From: Euleptes europaea
Lineage: Eukaryota > Chordata > Lepidosauria > Squamata > Sphaerodactylidae
DNA: 64,000 bases
Direction: 5' to 3'
Assembly (NCBI RefSeq): GCF_029931775.1
Contig: NC_079312.1
Coordinates: forward strand, 16,747,821-16,811,820
The notes below the pieces were generated by a model. The model worked only from the letters and a program-made list of their open reading frames with translations. It searched no databases and was not told the origin of the DNA. This document shows, in pieces, positions 42,930 through 60,998 of this stretch. The position numbers were made by a program, and so were the translations under genes. Every line of letters begins with the position of its first letter. The first letter of the stretch is position 1.

Positions 42930-44863
42930 GCACTCCAATGTCACAATTCAGGAGTAACTGCAGACCCTGGGAAAGGAGGTTTCTGCCCACTTCCCTGCTT
43001 ATTTGGTGACTGCCAGCCTCCAAGATATCTGCAGGTGTATATACTGATCTCCAGACTACAGAGATCAGGTCCCCTGGAGAAAGCGGTCCATATTGAGCAG
43101 TGGCTTTCAACCTGTTTTGCTCCATTCCCCCTTTCACCATTGTTCAGAATATAATCCCCCCCCTTCCCAAGAAGGTGCTTCCATTTACCTCCTGGGTTTT
43201 CTCGGTCTTTCCCAAACATGATTTGTTGTACTGTTTTCAGTTAAGATTGCAGTAAAACCAAGTGGTAAACTCTAGATCTTCCCATCCATCAATAGTGGCA
43301 CTCTTTCCGATTCCTCAGTCCCTGTTGCAGCCCCACCCCTCATAAAATCCGCAACAAACATCATTATAGCATGATAACAGGTTATCTGAATGGCGAGCTT
43401 TAGTTTTTTTAAAGTCAGTCCCTAGCCCTTTTCATTGGAGAAATATAAGAGGAAAGATGGAGTTCCGTGCTTGGAACTCAAATTTCAAGCATGTGGGGGC
43501 CCAATTCAAATGAGGACAGTGCCATTTCCTCACCTTAAATTAGTTCCAGGAGCTTCTATTTGCCCCAGTAGCACATAATGGTACACCAGATTCTTCAGGG
43601 TTTTGAAATCCTTGGGTTTCATACAGCAGGGTGAATCCTGACTGGCAATTCTTCTACATCTTCTTTATAATTTTGCAGTTTTTAAAAAATATTTTGCAGG
43701 TTTTTTTCCTGAGCACTTCTGAAGGAATCGAAGAGTTAAAGCGGGGTTTTTTAAACGTATACTTTATTTGCATTTATTTACAAAGCCTTTGTACAAACAG
43801 GAAAGGTGAAGGGTTGGGTTAGGTAAAAGGGGTTTGGTAGCTGGTGCTGGGGACAGAAAGGATGGGAGGAAGTGGGAAACAGAGCTGGGGTGGAATTCTG
43901 AGTCGCACTAGTTGTGGTGGAGGTGGAGGGACAGGAAAGGGGGCAGTCAAGAGATACTACTGCAGATAAATCTGAAGACAAACACTTGGGCAAGGATAAA
44001 AACAAAACAGAGAACCACAGGAGAGTTCCTTCTGCATTGGTGGAGTCTCACTTTCTCCATTTATTTTATTATACTTTTTTGTTGTAGGTGAAGAGCTATA
44101 CTGCTATTTAGTTTTAAAAGTGACATGGCAGAGAAAACATATTTTAGCTTATACTATACATTTCAGCCCAACCTATTCAAAAAAATCCCAAATACTTTGC
44201 ATGGGCAGAAGCTACTGCATCCTTTTCCACATGGGTTACTTCAATGCTGCTGGGAAGCATCCCCCTCCCCGCTTCCCCTTACAACTATCTCTGTATCAAG
44301 CTCTATCTGGATCCCCAGTTGTTTTTTTTAAGTAAGCCTCCAGCACTTTTCATTGTGGCTATACAAGGGGAAAGGCACAACAGAAAGGGCTATTCTTTTT
44401 TCAAAAATGAACATAGAACTGTCTCTGGAACAGGGTTCCCTGACTTTACTAACATTATATAATAACATTGAAGTGCCATTTTTTTTAAGTGACTGAAAAA
44501 GCTGTGGGGGAGGGGTGAACTACTGCCAGGGGACTGGAGCAAGGAAACTAGCCATATGGAAGCCCTGTTGCGGCGGCAGGAAAACTACACGAGCATGTTC
44601 CCGTTTGGAAAACACCTGTTATACAAGTATTTACACACATTACAATATCCTGCAAACAAACAAACAAACAAAAATCAAACAAAAAAGAGGAAAAAAACCC
44701 AAGTACTATAAAGGTCTATTTTTCTTTAGGCATCGGAAGGCGTTTGCCTAACTCTGTTGGCACATTCTGAGTGCCGACTTCTTTCAGTGCATCATGAACT
44801 TCCACAAGCTACAGCTAACTTCTTCAGGAACCAGGAAAAGCACCTAAAAATTACATGATAGAC
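42930..44863. other. No gene seen
   Basis: Apart from a hAT-like fragment at 43,008-43,090 (GATCTCCAGACTACAGAGAT), I recognise nothing. Open frames are short and without family features. Confidence 0.5.
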
Positions 44864-45055
44864 CGGGGGTCCCCAATGTGGTGCCTATGAGTACCATGGT
44901 GCCCACCAATGCCTTTTCTGGTACCTGCCAAGAGTATTTAGAGACTGGGCAGGGACAGATGAGGCTTTTACCCAGCAAGTCTTTTATGGCTGCTCCTACC
45001 ACACTGTATCGGAATTCCAAAGGTGCCCACAGACTCAAAAAGGTTGGGGACCCCT
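44864..45055. mobile_element. hAT-type non-autonomous element (GGGGTCCCCAA ends)
   Basis: It starts CGGGGGTCCCCAATG and ends AAGGTTGGGGACCCCTG, inverted termini with two mismatches. No clear duplication. Confidence 0.8.
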
Positions 45056-45379
45056 GTAGATTATTGGCTTTGCTTCATGACGTGGGGAAACTGGTCCCTT
45101 TAACACGGATAAGCATTATGGCTTAGATCACATTCAGCAGATGTGTCCTGCATAAATGACTACTTTTCTACCTCCCCACTCACCACAGGTATCTATGTCC
45201 CCCCAAATTATGCCTCTGTGGGTAAGCGGAAGGGGACATCCTTGCAGTCAAGGTGGGAGATCACAATGTGTTTGTATGTGGGGATCTGCCAGAAAAGAAA
45301 AAAGGAAATGCCTACCGCATGTTGGAAAAGAGACTAGGATACAAACCTCCATTTGGAAAAGCTGCACATTTTGAAGCAT

Positions 45380-45576
45380 GAGGCCATGGCTCATCTGCTT
45401 GGCATACAGAAGGTCTCAGGTTCAATCCCTGGCACCTACAGTTTAAGGCTCACGTAGTAGGTGATGCAAAAAGACCACTTGAGACCCTGGAGAGCTGCTG
45501 CCAGTCTGAGTAAACAATAATGACTTCGATGGACCAAGGATCTGATTCAGTATAAGGCAGCTTCATGTGTTCACAT
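45380..45576 (+). mobile_element. tRNA-derived SINE (family 2)
   Basis: Sense copy: ATGGCTCATCTGCTTGGCAT, B box GGTTCAATCCC, then GATTCAGTATAAGGCAGCTT at the tail. Confidence 0.85.
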
Positions 45577-45928
45577 CTGAAGAGCTAGGCCTGGCACATG
45601 CAGAATGAGGCGTCAGATTCTCGAGCAGACAAAAGGGATTGTAGCACTCATTCCTACTTCATCCTTCTGCACATGTGGATCCAGCATGTCACATAGAAAC
45701 TCAAGACTCATTAACCTCAGAGATGCTAACCTGGCAAAACTGGAGGCCACGGGATGTAAATACTCAGTCTGCTGAGTCTTCCCTCTTCACTTGGCTGACC
45801 ATTTGGCTGCAGGGCAGACTTTGCTTTATGAGCCTGGGAAGGCTCATCTTATAAATAATGAGTTCTTTTGCCTCACACAAGGAAGGGTCTCTCCGACCAC
45901 TTGCTACTTGAGACCGCCCCCCCCAAAG

Positions 45929-46374
45929 CAGGGGTCCCCAGCTTTAGTCAGCCCTGTGGGCACTTTTTGAATTTTGAGATGTGGTGGTGCGCACCACCCC
46001 AAAATGGCTGCCACACAAGAGGTGGAGCCAAACACAGTACCTCCCTCTTTGCTGTGCAAATCAATCACAGAAGGGGAGTGAAAAGAAATGAAGGAAAGTC
46101 AGGGTGTGTGGAAAGGAGAAACAGAGGGGGGAATAAAAAGGAGGAAGGCTGAAGGAGAAGATGGAACCATAAGCCTGGGTGCTTAACCAGTTTCTGATTC
46201 CTGGTGGTGGCGCTACTGTTTTATCCATCGAAAATTATTTTATTTGAATAAGGGCAGCAAATAACAAGCCCTGTCTTACAAAGCCCCTTCCCACTTCCTG
46301 AATAGTTCAGTGGGCGTCAGGGAAAGTAATGGTAGGCGCCATGATGCCTATGGGCATCTTGGTGGGGAACACCG
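45929..46374. mobile_element. hAT-type non-autonomous element (GGGGTCCCCA ends)
   Basis: It starts CAGGGGTCCCCAGC and has CCCAAAATGGCTGCCACA; the degraded right end reads GGTGGGGAACACCG. Confidence 0.75.
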
Positions 46375-46931
46375 CTCTAAGTGGAGATGACAAGGATTGA
46401 ACCTAGGACCTTTGGCATGTGAAGCAGCCATTTTGCCAGTCCCCTCCATTAAGGCTCAGACTAGATGTTCAAAGTCCAGGGATGGAGTTGCCTGTCCCAC
46501 CCAAAATATATGGTGTAGGCTGTCCCCCCCCATTTGAATCAAGACCATAAATACCTTCCTCCTGTGCTGTCTTCTGAACCTAGACTGGCCCCAGGGAGCC
46601 CCCCCTCTCCATTTTAGGGTCCTCATGAATCAGGAAAACAGCAGCAGAGGAAAGCTTATGCTTCCTTCCCCACTCACAGTCCCAATCCAAATCGCATCCT
46701 TGCATGTCTCATTTGATGCGGGGGGAGCCCCTGGAAGTTCTGCTAATGGTGTGAATTCTGTTCCAGTGTCTTGTCTATTTGAGGCTTCGTAGTAAGTAGC
46801 CCACTGGTTTACTTAGCACAGTACTCTCCATGGCCTACTTCTTTCTTGGAAACATGACTTTCCCCTAGTCTTTTCAACAGATATGCCAGGAACCGAACCT
46901 AGGACCTGACCTATGGGAAGCATGTGTTCTC

Positions 46932-54256
<7,325 letters not shown>

Positions 54257-54445
54257 TTTTTCACCTCTGATTGGGTGGAATGAGCAGGGAACCCACAGGA
54301 AAGTTCAGTCCATGTCCTAGAGATATGACAAGGTAATTCTAATACACTTTTAAAAAAACTGCTTTAATGGTGAGCCATCGCAGGCAGTTTCTGGAGAGGC
54401 GACATACAGTTTCTCTAAATAAAATAAAGGGTAATATATTGTATT

Positions 54446-54743
54446 AGGAAGCCCCGTGGCGCAGAGTGGTAAGCTGCAGTCCTGCAGTCCAAGCTCTGCT
54501 CAAGACCTGAGTTCGATCCCAACGGAAGTTGATTTCAGGTAGCCGGCTCCAGGTTGACTCAGCCTTCCATCCTTCCGAGGTCGGTAAAACGAGGACCCAG
54601 CTTGCTGGGGGTAAAGGGAAGATGACTGGGGAAGGCACTGGCAAACCACCCCGTAAACAAAGTCTGCCTAGTAAATGTCGGGATGTGACGTCACCCCATG
54701 GGTCAGGAATGACCCGGTGTTTGCATCGGGGATTTTTACCTTT
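54446..54743 (+). mobile_element. Sauria SINE with 14-bp TSD
   Basis: A full copy from AGGAAGCCCCGTGGCGCAG to GACCCGGTGTTTGC...TTTTTACC. It is flanked by TAATATATTGTATT (54,432-54,445) and TAATATACTGTATT (54,744-54,757), one mismatch. Confidence 0.92.
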
Positions 54744-54906
54744 TAATATACTGTATTATATGGGCAAAACAGACTGGCTCAAGCAAGAATGGATTTTTCT
54801 TCTCTACAATGCATACTCGTAAGGCACTGGGTCTATATGAATGTGGTGGTAGGAATGGGGCTGTTCAGAATTGCAGGAAGGGGCAGATATCACTTTTGCC
54901 TCCAGT

Positions 54907-55112
54907 GAAGCTGCCTTATACTGAATCAAACCATCGGTCCATCAAGGTCAGTATTGTCTACTCTGTTCGGCAGCAGCTCTCCAAGGTCTCAGGCAGTGGT
55001 CTTTCATATCACCTACTACCTGGTCCTTTTAACTGGAGATGCCGGGGATTGAACCTGGGACCTTCTGCATGCCACGCAGATGCTCCACCACCAAGCCACA
55101 GCCTCTCCCCGA
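54907..55112 (-). mobile_element. tRNA-derived SINE (family 2)
   Basis: GAAGCTGCCTTATACTGAAT at the left; GGGGATTGAACCTGGGAC at the right. Confidence 0.87.
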
Positions 55113-55559
55113 AGTACAGAGGGCTAATTTTTACTCTGCTAAGCCCACCCAGCCACAGGGGCTCCTGGAAGCTGCACACAATCAGAGCAATAAAACTACC
55201 ACGAAAACGTTATTTAAAATGTAAATATTTAAAAGCAGGCCAGCACATGCAGATATAAAACAATATGCAGATATAAAACAATATAAAACAGCACATGCAG
55301 ATATAAAACAATGCAAAGCACAGTGGCTGAAGTACAGAAGATGCATTCGGAAGATAACTCCTCGGCACTGAACACAGACGTGAGGGTTCAGCAAAAAGAA
55401 AACCCTGATCTCATCATCTTCATCAATTTTTATTTGGGGTAGGAGTTTCTCGGTGAGCAACATTCACCCCTACTTTGAGATGAGAAGGAACACATTGGAG
55501 AGGGGGGAGGGAAATGCAGCATTTTTAAAAAAGGGAGAAGGAAATCAGCTCCCCCCGTC

Positions 55560-55915
55560 CCTCCTCCCCTTAAAAGGAGAAAAAGGACTGAACACCCACC
55601 CAGGGCCTTCAAAGCTCAGCAGGGCTTGCAACGGGCTTCTTTGCAAAAGCAAGCAGCTGCCAGCCTCCACCTCTCCCTCCACCAGCAGCCGCCCCACTAT
55701 CCCCTCCCGCCCCCTCCCAACAGAACAATAAAGAAGGAAGATCAAACCAGTTTGGGGGATGCAATGCCAGCTGCCAACCAAGCCTTAAAAGAAACTCAGC
55801 AAGCAATCTCCCTTCTCAAGTGCAACTGAGCATGCGCCGTTCATCTCGGGCATGCGCAGCAGCAGCAAACGAAGCTCATACTCCTCACCCGCCCCCTCCC
55901 TTTGCCCTCACTTGG
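55560..55915 (-). promoter_or_regulatory. GC-rich stretch with paired NRF1-like sites
   Basis: GCATGCGCC (55,830-55,838) and GCATGCGCA (55,850-55,858) are NRF1-type motifs 20 bp apart in a GC-rich stretch. It lies 1.6 kb upstream of the start codon of the minus-strand 20-finger gene. A candidate promoter; no first exon has been defined. Confidence 0.4.
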
Positions 55916-55949
55916 AATCAGACTTTTGTTAGGGCAGCGCGTTCTGGGG

Positions 55950-55957
<8 letters not shown>

Positions 55958-55982
<25 letters not shown>

Positions 55983-56176
55983 ATATATGTGTATATGTAT
56001 ATGTGTGTGTATATATATATATATATGTATATGTATATATATGTATATGTATATATATATGTATATATATGTGTGTGTGTGTGTATATATGTGTGTGTGT
56101 ATATGTATATATATGTGTGTGTGTGTGTGTATATATATATATGTGTGTGTGTGTATGTATATATATATATATATAT
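55958..56176 (+). repeat. Compound (TG)n/(TA)n microsatellite
   Basis: About 220 bp of alternating purine-pyrimidine TG, TATG and TA runs. The Cys/Val/Tyr/Ile open frames across it are artefacts of the repeat. Confidence 0.95.
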
Positions 56177-56369
56177 AAAAAATTTATAAAGATCTTTCTA
56201 CAATCGTGCCAAACTACAAGGACAACCAGCATCACAAATGCAATGTTCTTTCCCAAACGTAATATAAAGTATGCAACACAACGGTGGGCAGAAGGATTAG
56301 AAACAAGACACAGTTGAGACTCAGCTAAGGCTGAAGTATAAAGAGGTGTCTATACAAAGCAGCTGCCTC

Positions 56370-56605
56370 GGCTTTATTTATTTAATTCGTACGTATTTAT
56401 TCTTTCCGTCTTCCAAGGTGCTCAGGGTAACTGACAGCTGTCAGTCTCCCCCTCCCTTTTCCATTTTACCCTCGCAACAACCTTGTGAGGTAGGCTAGAC
56501 TGAGAAAGAGTTACTAGCCCAGAGTCACCCAGCAGCATCATGGCACACTAGGGACCTGATCCTGGGTCTCCCAGAAATTTTCCATTGCTATAAGCACTAC
56601 AGCCA
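56370..56605 (-). mobile_element. tRNA-derived SINE (family 3), old
   Basis: TTTATTTATTTAATTCG at the left end, then CATTTTACCCTCGCAACAAC and CTTGTGAGGTAGGCTAGACT, the reverse complement of the family-3 middle. Confidence 0.65.
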
Positions 56606-56747
56606 AGAAGACTCTCATGCTGTTGCCCGAGCGGACAAATGCAGAGGAGGAAAGAGGTCTGGACCAGTCAGAGCTGTGCATCAAAGGAGCTCCTTCTAGC
56701 TGTACCTCAGAGGAGTGCAGCAGGTGCAGCTTTTCTGAGCCATCAAG

Positions 56748-56942
56748 TGATAAACACTAACCCTTTATCAGGGTTAAACACTAACCCTTTATACAGTCTA
56801 ACTAAACACTAACCCTTTATACAGTCACCCTTATACATGAACCCTTTATCACCCTTATACAGTCACCCTTATACATGAACCCTTTATCACCCTTATACAG
56901 TCACCCTTGTACATGAGCCCTTTATCACCCTTATACAGTCAA
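56748..56942 (+). repeat. Minisatellite with 38-bp unit
   Basis: The unit is CACCCTTATACAGT followed by CACCCTTATACATGAACC plus CTTTAT, repeated about three times from 56,825. It is preceded by three shorter units of the form AAACACTAACCCTTTAT. Confidence 0.88.
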
Positions 56943-56999
56943 TTTGCTAATAAGTGACATTACCTAGAGCCAGCAGAGTGGTTCCCATGTCAAACTGTG

Positions 57000-57165
57000 G
57001 AGACCTAGTGTGATGTAGTGGTTAATAGTGCTGATCCAGGTTGAAATCCCTACTTGGCCATGAAGGTGTCTGGGTGACTGTCTCATAGCATGCCAGACAA
57101 ACCTCAAAGGGTTGCTGCAATTTAAAGGAACTATATATAATGCCCTGAGCGCGACGGAGGATGAA
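57000..57165 (+). mobile_element. tRNA-derived SINE (family 3), old
   Basis: GATGTAGTGGTTAATAGTGC, B-box-like GGTTGAAATCCC and CAAAGGGTTGCTGCAATTTA in order; diverged. Confidence 0.6.
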
Positions 57166-58169
57166 CAAGGCTCAACAGTGGATCGATGGGTTCAGATCCT
57201 TCTTCCGTTATGAAGCTGACCCTGGGCTACCTTACAACGTGGTTGTAGCATTTTTGAGAATGTACATGAAGTGCTATGAACACAAGGGCTATGGAAGTGC
57301 ATAGTTTATTAATATTATAAAAATACACAGACCCAAATCTTTAGTAGCACTGATCTAAAACAAGTTTAATAAAAAAGAGACAATAGACACAAATAAAACC
57401 CTCAAAAAGCTCTTAATGCCCTAGGCTACAGGTCAGCCAAAGGATTCAGACTTCAGAGGGTGGTTGTGTTAGTCTGTGGCAGCTAAAATAACACAGCATC
57501 TGACAGAGGAACACATGTATTGTGCGCACCACAAGATCTGCTCTCAGTATACTGGAACACAGCCACTTTTTAATTCAGTTATAGACGAGGTGACAAAAGA
57601 ATGGATAAATATTTTTAAATGCTATACTACAAAAAGGAATAAAACCAGGCATCTGGAGGCACTGTTCCCACACAAAGAGCTTCGCAAGAAAATGGCATCA
57701 GCTTCCAGCCCCTATTTACTTCCCAACCCCCTGTCCAAACAACCGTTTAGTAATTGTAGAGTCAGTGTCTTAATCCCCTTGTGTGCACAACAAAAGAAAT
57801 TTGTGGTAATCAAGCAAAAGAGATATTGCCAAGCGTGGTTTTGAATAAAGAGAGCTGAATAAGGAGAAATGCGTATCTTGGGTAACCTCCTGGGTTTCCA
57901 TTAGGGCTACTACCCCCACACCCGGTGGGGCCGAAGGTGAAACATTAGCCAAAAATTGCCATCAAGGTGACACTCTAGCATTCACCGGAAACTCAATGAT
58001 GAATGCAAGAACATCACAGTGACAGCACAATGTCACTTCGGGAGTTTGCCCCATACCGTTGACGTGACAGCCCCCCTCAAATATCCCTGCTCCCCAGCCT
58101 CCCGCTGGATGCCAGCCACCAGCTGAGAACCCTTAGGGGATTAAACAGATCCATAGAGAAATAGGTCTG

Positions 58170-58570
58170 TCAGTGCCCTGACCTGGATGGCCCACGCTAC
58201 CCTGATCTTGTCAGATCTCAGGAGCTTAGCAGGGTCAGCCCCAGTTAGTAACTGGACAAGAAAACACCAAGGAATGCCAGGGTTGTCATGCAGAGGGAGG
58301 CAATGGAAAACCACCTTTGTTAATTCTCTTGCCTTGGAACACCCTACAGCAGCATTCTCAAACTCAATTGTTACAAGGGCTGGATATGACATGTCACTTG
58401 GTCAGGCCAGACTGGGCCTCGCCAGATTGCGAGTTGGGGGGTGGCTGCCTCGCAGGTCAGATAAGAGCTCTCAAGGGGCCGGATCTGCCCCTCGGGCCTT
58501 ATGTTTGATACCCCCTGCCCTACAGGGCTACCATAAGTCAGCTACAACTTGACGGCACTTTACACACACA
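58170..58570 (+). mobile_element. 5S rRNA-derived SINE, split by a hAT element
   Basis: CTGATCTTGTCAGATCTCAG and GAGCTTAGCAGGGTCAG match 5S rRNA in sense. After the insertion at 58,350-58,517 it resumes as GGGCTACCATAAGTCAGC and ends in CACACACA. Confidence 0.82.
58350..58517. mobile_element. hAT-type element with TSD, nested in the 5S SINE
   Basis: It starts CAGCATTCTCAAACTC and ends GTTTGATACCCCCTG, flanked by an exact 8-bp duplication, CCCTACAG (58,342-58,349 and 58,518-58,525). Confidence 0.9.
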
Positions 58571-58579
58571 CACACAGGT

Positions 58580-58800
58580 TTATCAGTGGCTACTAGCCTT
58601 GGTGACTAAAGACAACCTTTACATTCAGAGGCAGTAAACCTCTGAATTCCAGTGCCAGTAGGAAACGATGGGGAAGGACCCGGCCTCTGTGCCCTGTTGC
58701 TGGATCTCCAGAGGAACTAGTTGGCCGCTGTGTGAGACAGGATGCTCGACTAGACAGACCACTGGTCTGATCCAGCAAGGCTCTTCTTATGATCTTAACC
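58580..58800 (+). mobile_element. CR1-like LINE 3' end
   Basis: TCAGTGGCTACTAGCC, then CAGAGGCAGTAAACCTCTGA and CAGGATGCTCGACTAGACAG, ending GATCCAGCAAGGCTCTTCTT. Confidence 0.75.
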
Positions 58801-59408
58801 CTAGTTTCTATACATTTCTGACATTGCGTTAAGGCTTGTTAACACCTACAGCATAAATACCCTTATAGTGCAACCCTAGGCTATTTTACTCAGAATTTTA
58901 TAGAGAGGGAGGGCTTTTGCGCAGGAAGGATTGTGAAACCCCCATGCCGATAATCACAAGGGTCATGCGCATGTGTTGCTGCATTTACATGTGACGTGCA
59001 ACTGATGGAGCGATCCCAGTATATATGTCATCCTGTCTCGTGTGACCATCTACATGTGGGTTTCATGCTATTTCCTGTACAGATATATTTCCCATGACGA
59101 AAGATGGAATGTATGTTTATAAAGCCTAGTTTGGGCGAACAGCTGACAGAGAGATAAAACCATTCTCGCTTGTATTTCTCCACTGCCTGGTTACATGCAT
59201 GGGGAAAATATCCATGCACCTACAAAGCTGGAAATGTCTAGGTTAGAATTATTCTTGTATTGTATGTGGTTTTTAAGTACAGTTCAACCACCTACATTCT
59301 GATATGGTACAGTCCTGGAACATGTTAACCACTTTCTTTGCTGTTTGGAAGAACTAGATTGCTTCCCCATTGATTTATTTCCAAATAAATGTGTTTTGGA
59401 TTATCTTG

Positions 59409-59613
59409 AACACATGAAGCTGCCTTATACTGAATCAGACCCTTGGTCCATCAAAGTCAGTATTGTCTACTCAGACCAGCAGCAGCTCTCCAGGGTCTCA
59501 GGCGGAGGTCTTTCACATCACCTACTTGCCTAGTCCCTTTAACTGGAGATTCTGGGGATTGAACCTGGGACCTTCTGCATGCCAAGCAGAGGCTCTACCA
59601 CAGAACAACCACC
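59409..59613 (-). mobile_element. tRNA-derived SINE (family 2)
   Basis: AACACATGAAGCTGCCTTAT at the left; GGGGATTGAACCTGGGAC at the right. Confidence 0.87.
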
Positions 59614-60174
59614 CACATCCTTTCAACCCGCAAAAGAAGCTGAGAGATTAAAAACTGCTAGAAGAAAGCATTTTACCTATTTGGAAAAGAAATCTCTCTG
59701 TGTAAGAATGAGTGGACAATGGAAAAAGCTGCAAGGGGGTGGAAAACACTTTTTTGTTTTAAAGCTGAACGTACGTGGACCAATTCAGATGTAACCAATA
59801 ATGCCTTCCCATGTTTAGGAGATAGGAACAATCTAACCAATGAACCTTCAGAAATAAAATGAAAACTATCAAAGTATGTTAGTGACAACCAAGACACAGA
59901 ATTCATAACAGGCTGAACAGGGTGGGATACACTCCACTAATTTTGGTGGACTTGCATGTACCTAACCGCCAGATGCTGACTAAAATTCAACTGAAGCCCA
60001 TTGAAACCCATGTGTTTTAATTCCATTTTACTCTACACTGGCTTTAAGGGCAAATAAGCCCACCGAAATCCAAGAGCTCTGACATACTTAATTCCGCTTT
60101 TAAGTGTGTAGCCACCATCTTTAGTGGGGACGTTTCTAAGAATTCAGTAGTAGAATCCTTTCTGTAAGACAGCA

Positions 60175-60345
60175 AAGTTTTGACACTGAGAAAAGCTTTT
60201 CTTCAGGTTAAGCACCTTTGGATTTTCTCTCACACCCATGATTTATAGCATTGATAAGCTGCCTTTCACAACATTATGGGTCCTCTTGTGGCTAATAAGA
60301 TTTTAGGAATGAAGCTTCCTCACAATCCCAAGGTGACAGTCAATC
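60175..60345 (-). pseudogene. Decayed zinc-finger remnants downstream of the third finger gene
   Basis: The minus strand shows GVRENPKVLNLKKSFSQC (compare TGEKP-Y-C..CGKSFSQ) near 60,180-60,240, and a GSF..KILLATRG finger-like stretch near 60,260-60,340. They lie 0.65-0.8 kb past the stop at 60,999. Confidence 0.5.
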
Positions 60346-60998
60346 AGGTGATGCATCTCCAGCCTGACATTCCTTCGCAGATCTGAATTTTAACTGAAAT
60401 GCCACCCCCAATTTGAGCATGAATAAGGGGCCTAAAATCACACAAACAGTACACAAAGAGTAAAAACAACTCCTAGATTGCACTACTGCAGAAAGCAGGT
60501 GAGAAACTGCATGGCTGAATGCTTACCCATGCAAAATAAAATTCCCTTTATCCACATACAGAGAAAATTAGGCAGAAGGCTTTCTACGTGCTGGGAAGTT
60601 GTATATTTAATGGGTCGGATCCAAACTGCAAACGAAACCTCTGCTCTAAGAACTGATCTTCTTAACCTGCCCACCCACCCCCCCAATCTTCTGCAGCGCT
60701 GCCCCTGAAAAGATACAGCATGGTAGGAAATCTGTAGAAATCCTGCCCCCCCTTATGTTTCCCTCTAGTACAAGGATACACGTACACAAGCATTCAGCCA
60801 TGTGATATCCCCACACACAGTCTGAAGTGCTACAGGAACAATTTTACCATCTCATACGCTGTGTGTGTGTGTGTACGAGGCCTGTAACATCTTTGCATGG
60901 AGTCTCCTGTCTTCTGAGAACGGATGTCTAACTGGCACTGTTCCTACAGGGTTCTTCTCCTAGAAAAGGTTCTTTTATGTTTAATCCTATATACGGCA

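Noticed and set aside
55902-56317. Open frames of 95-165 codons rich in Cys, Val, Tyr and Ile
   Set aside because: They are translations of the TG/TA microsatellite on both strands.
56748-56942. CRISPR-like regular repeats
   Set aside because: Units abut with no unique spacers, and the sequence is from an animal genome.
57476-57844. 122-codon plus-strand frame
   Set aside because: No family motif or clear exon borders; begins within repeat-like sequence (TTAGTCTGTGGCAGCTAAAATA region).
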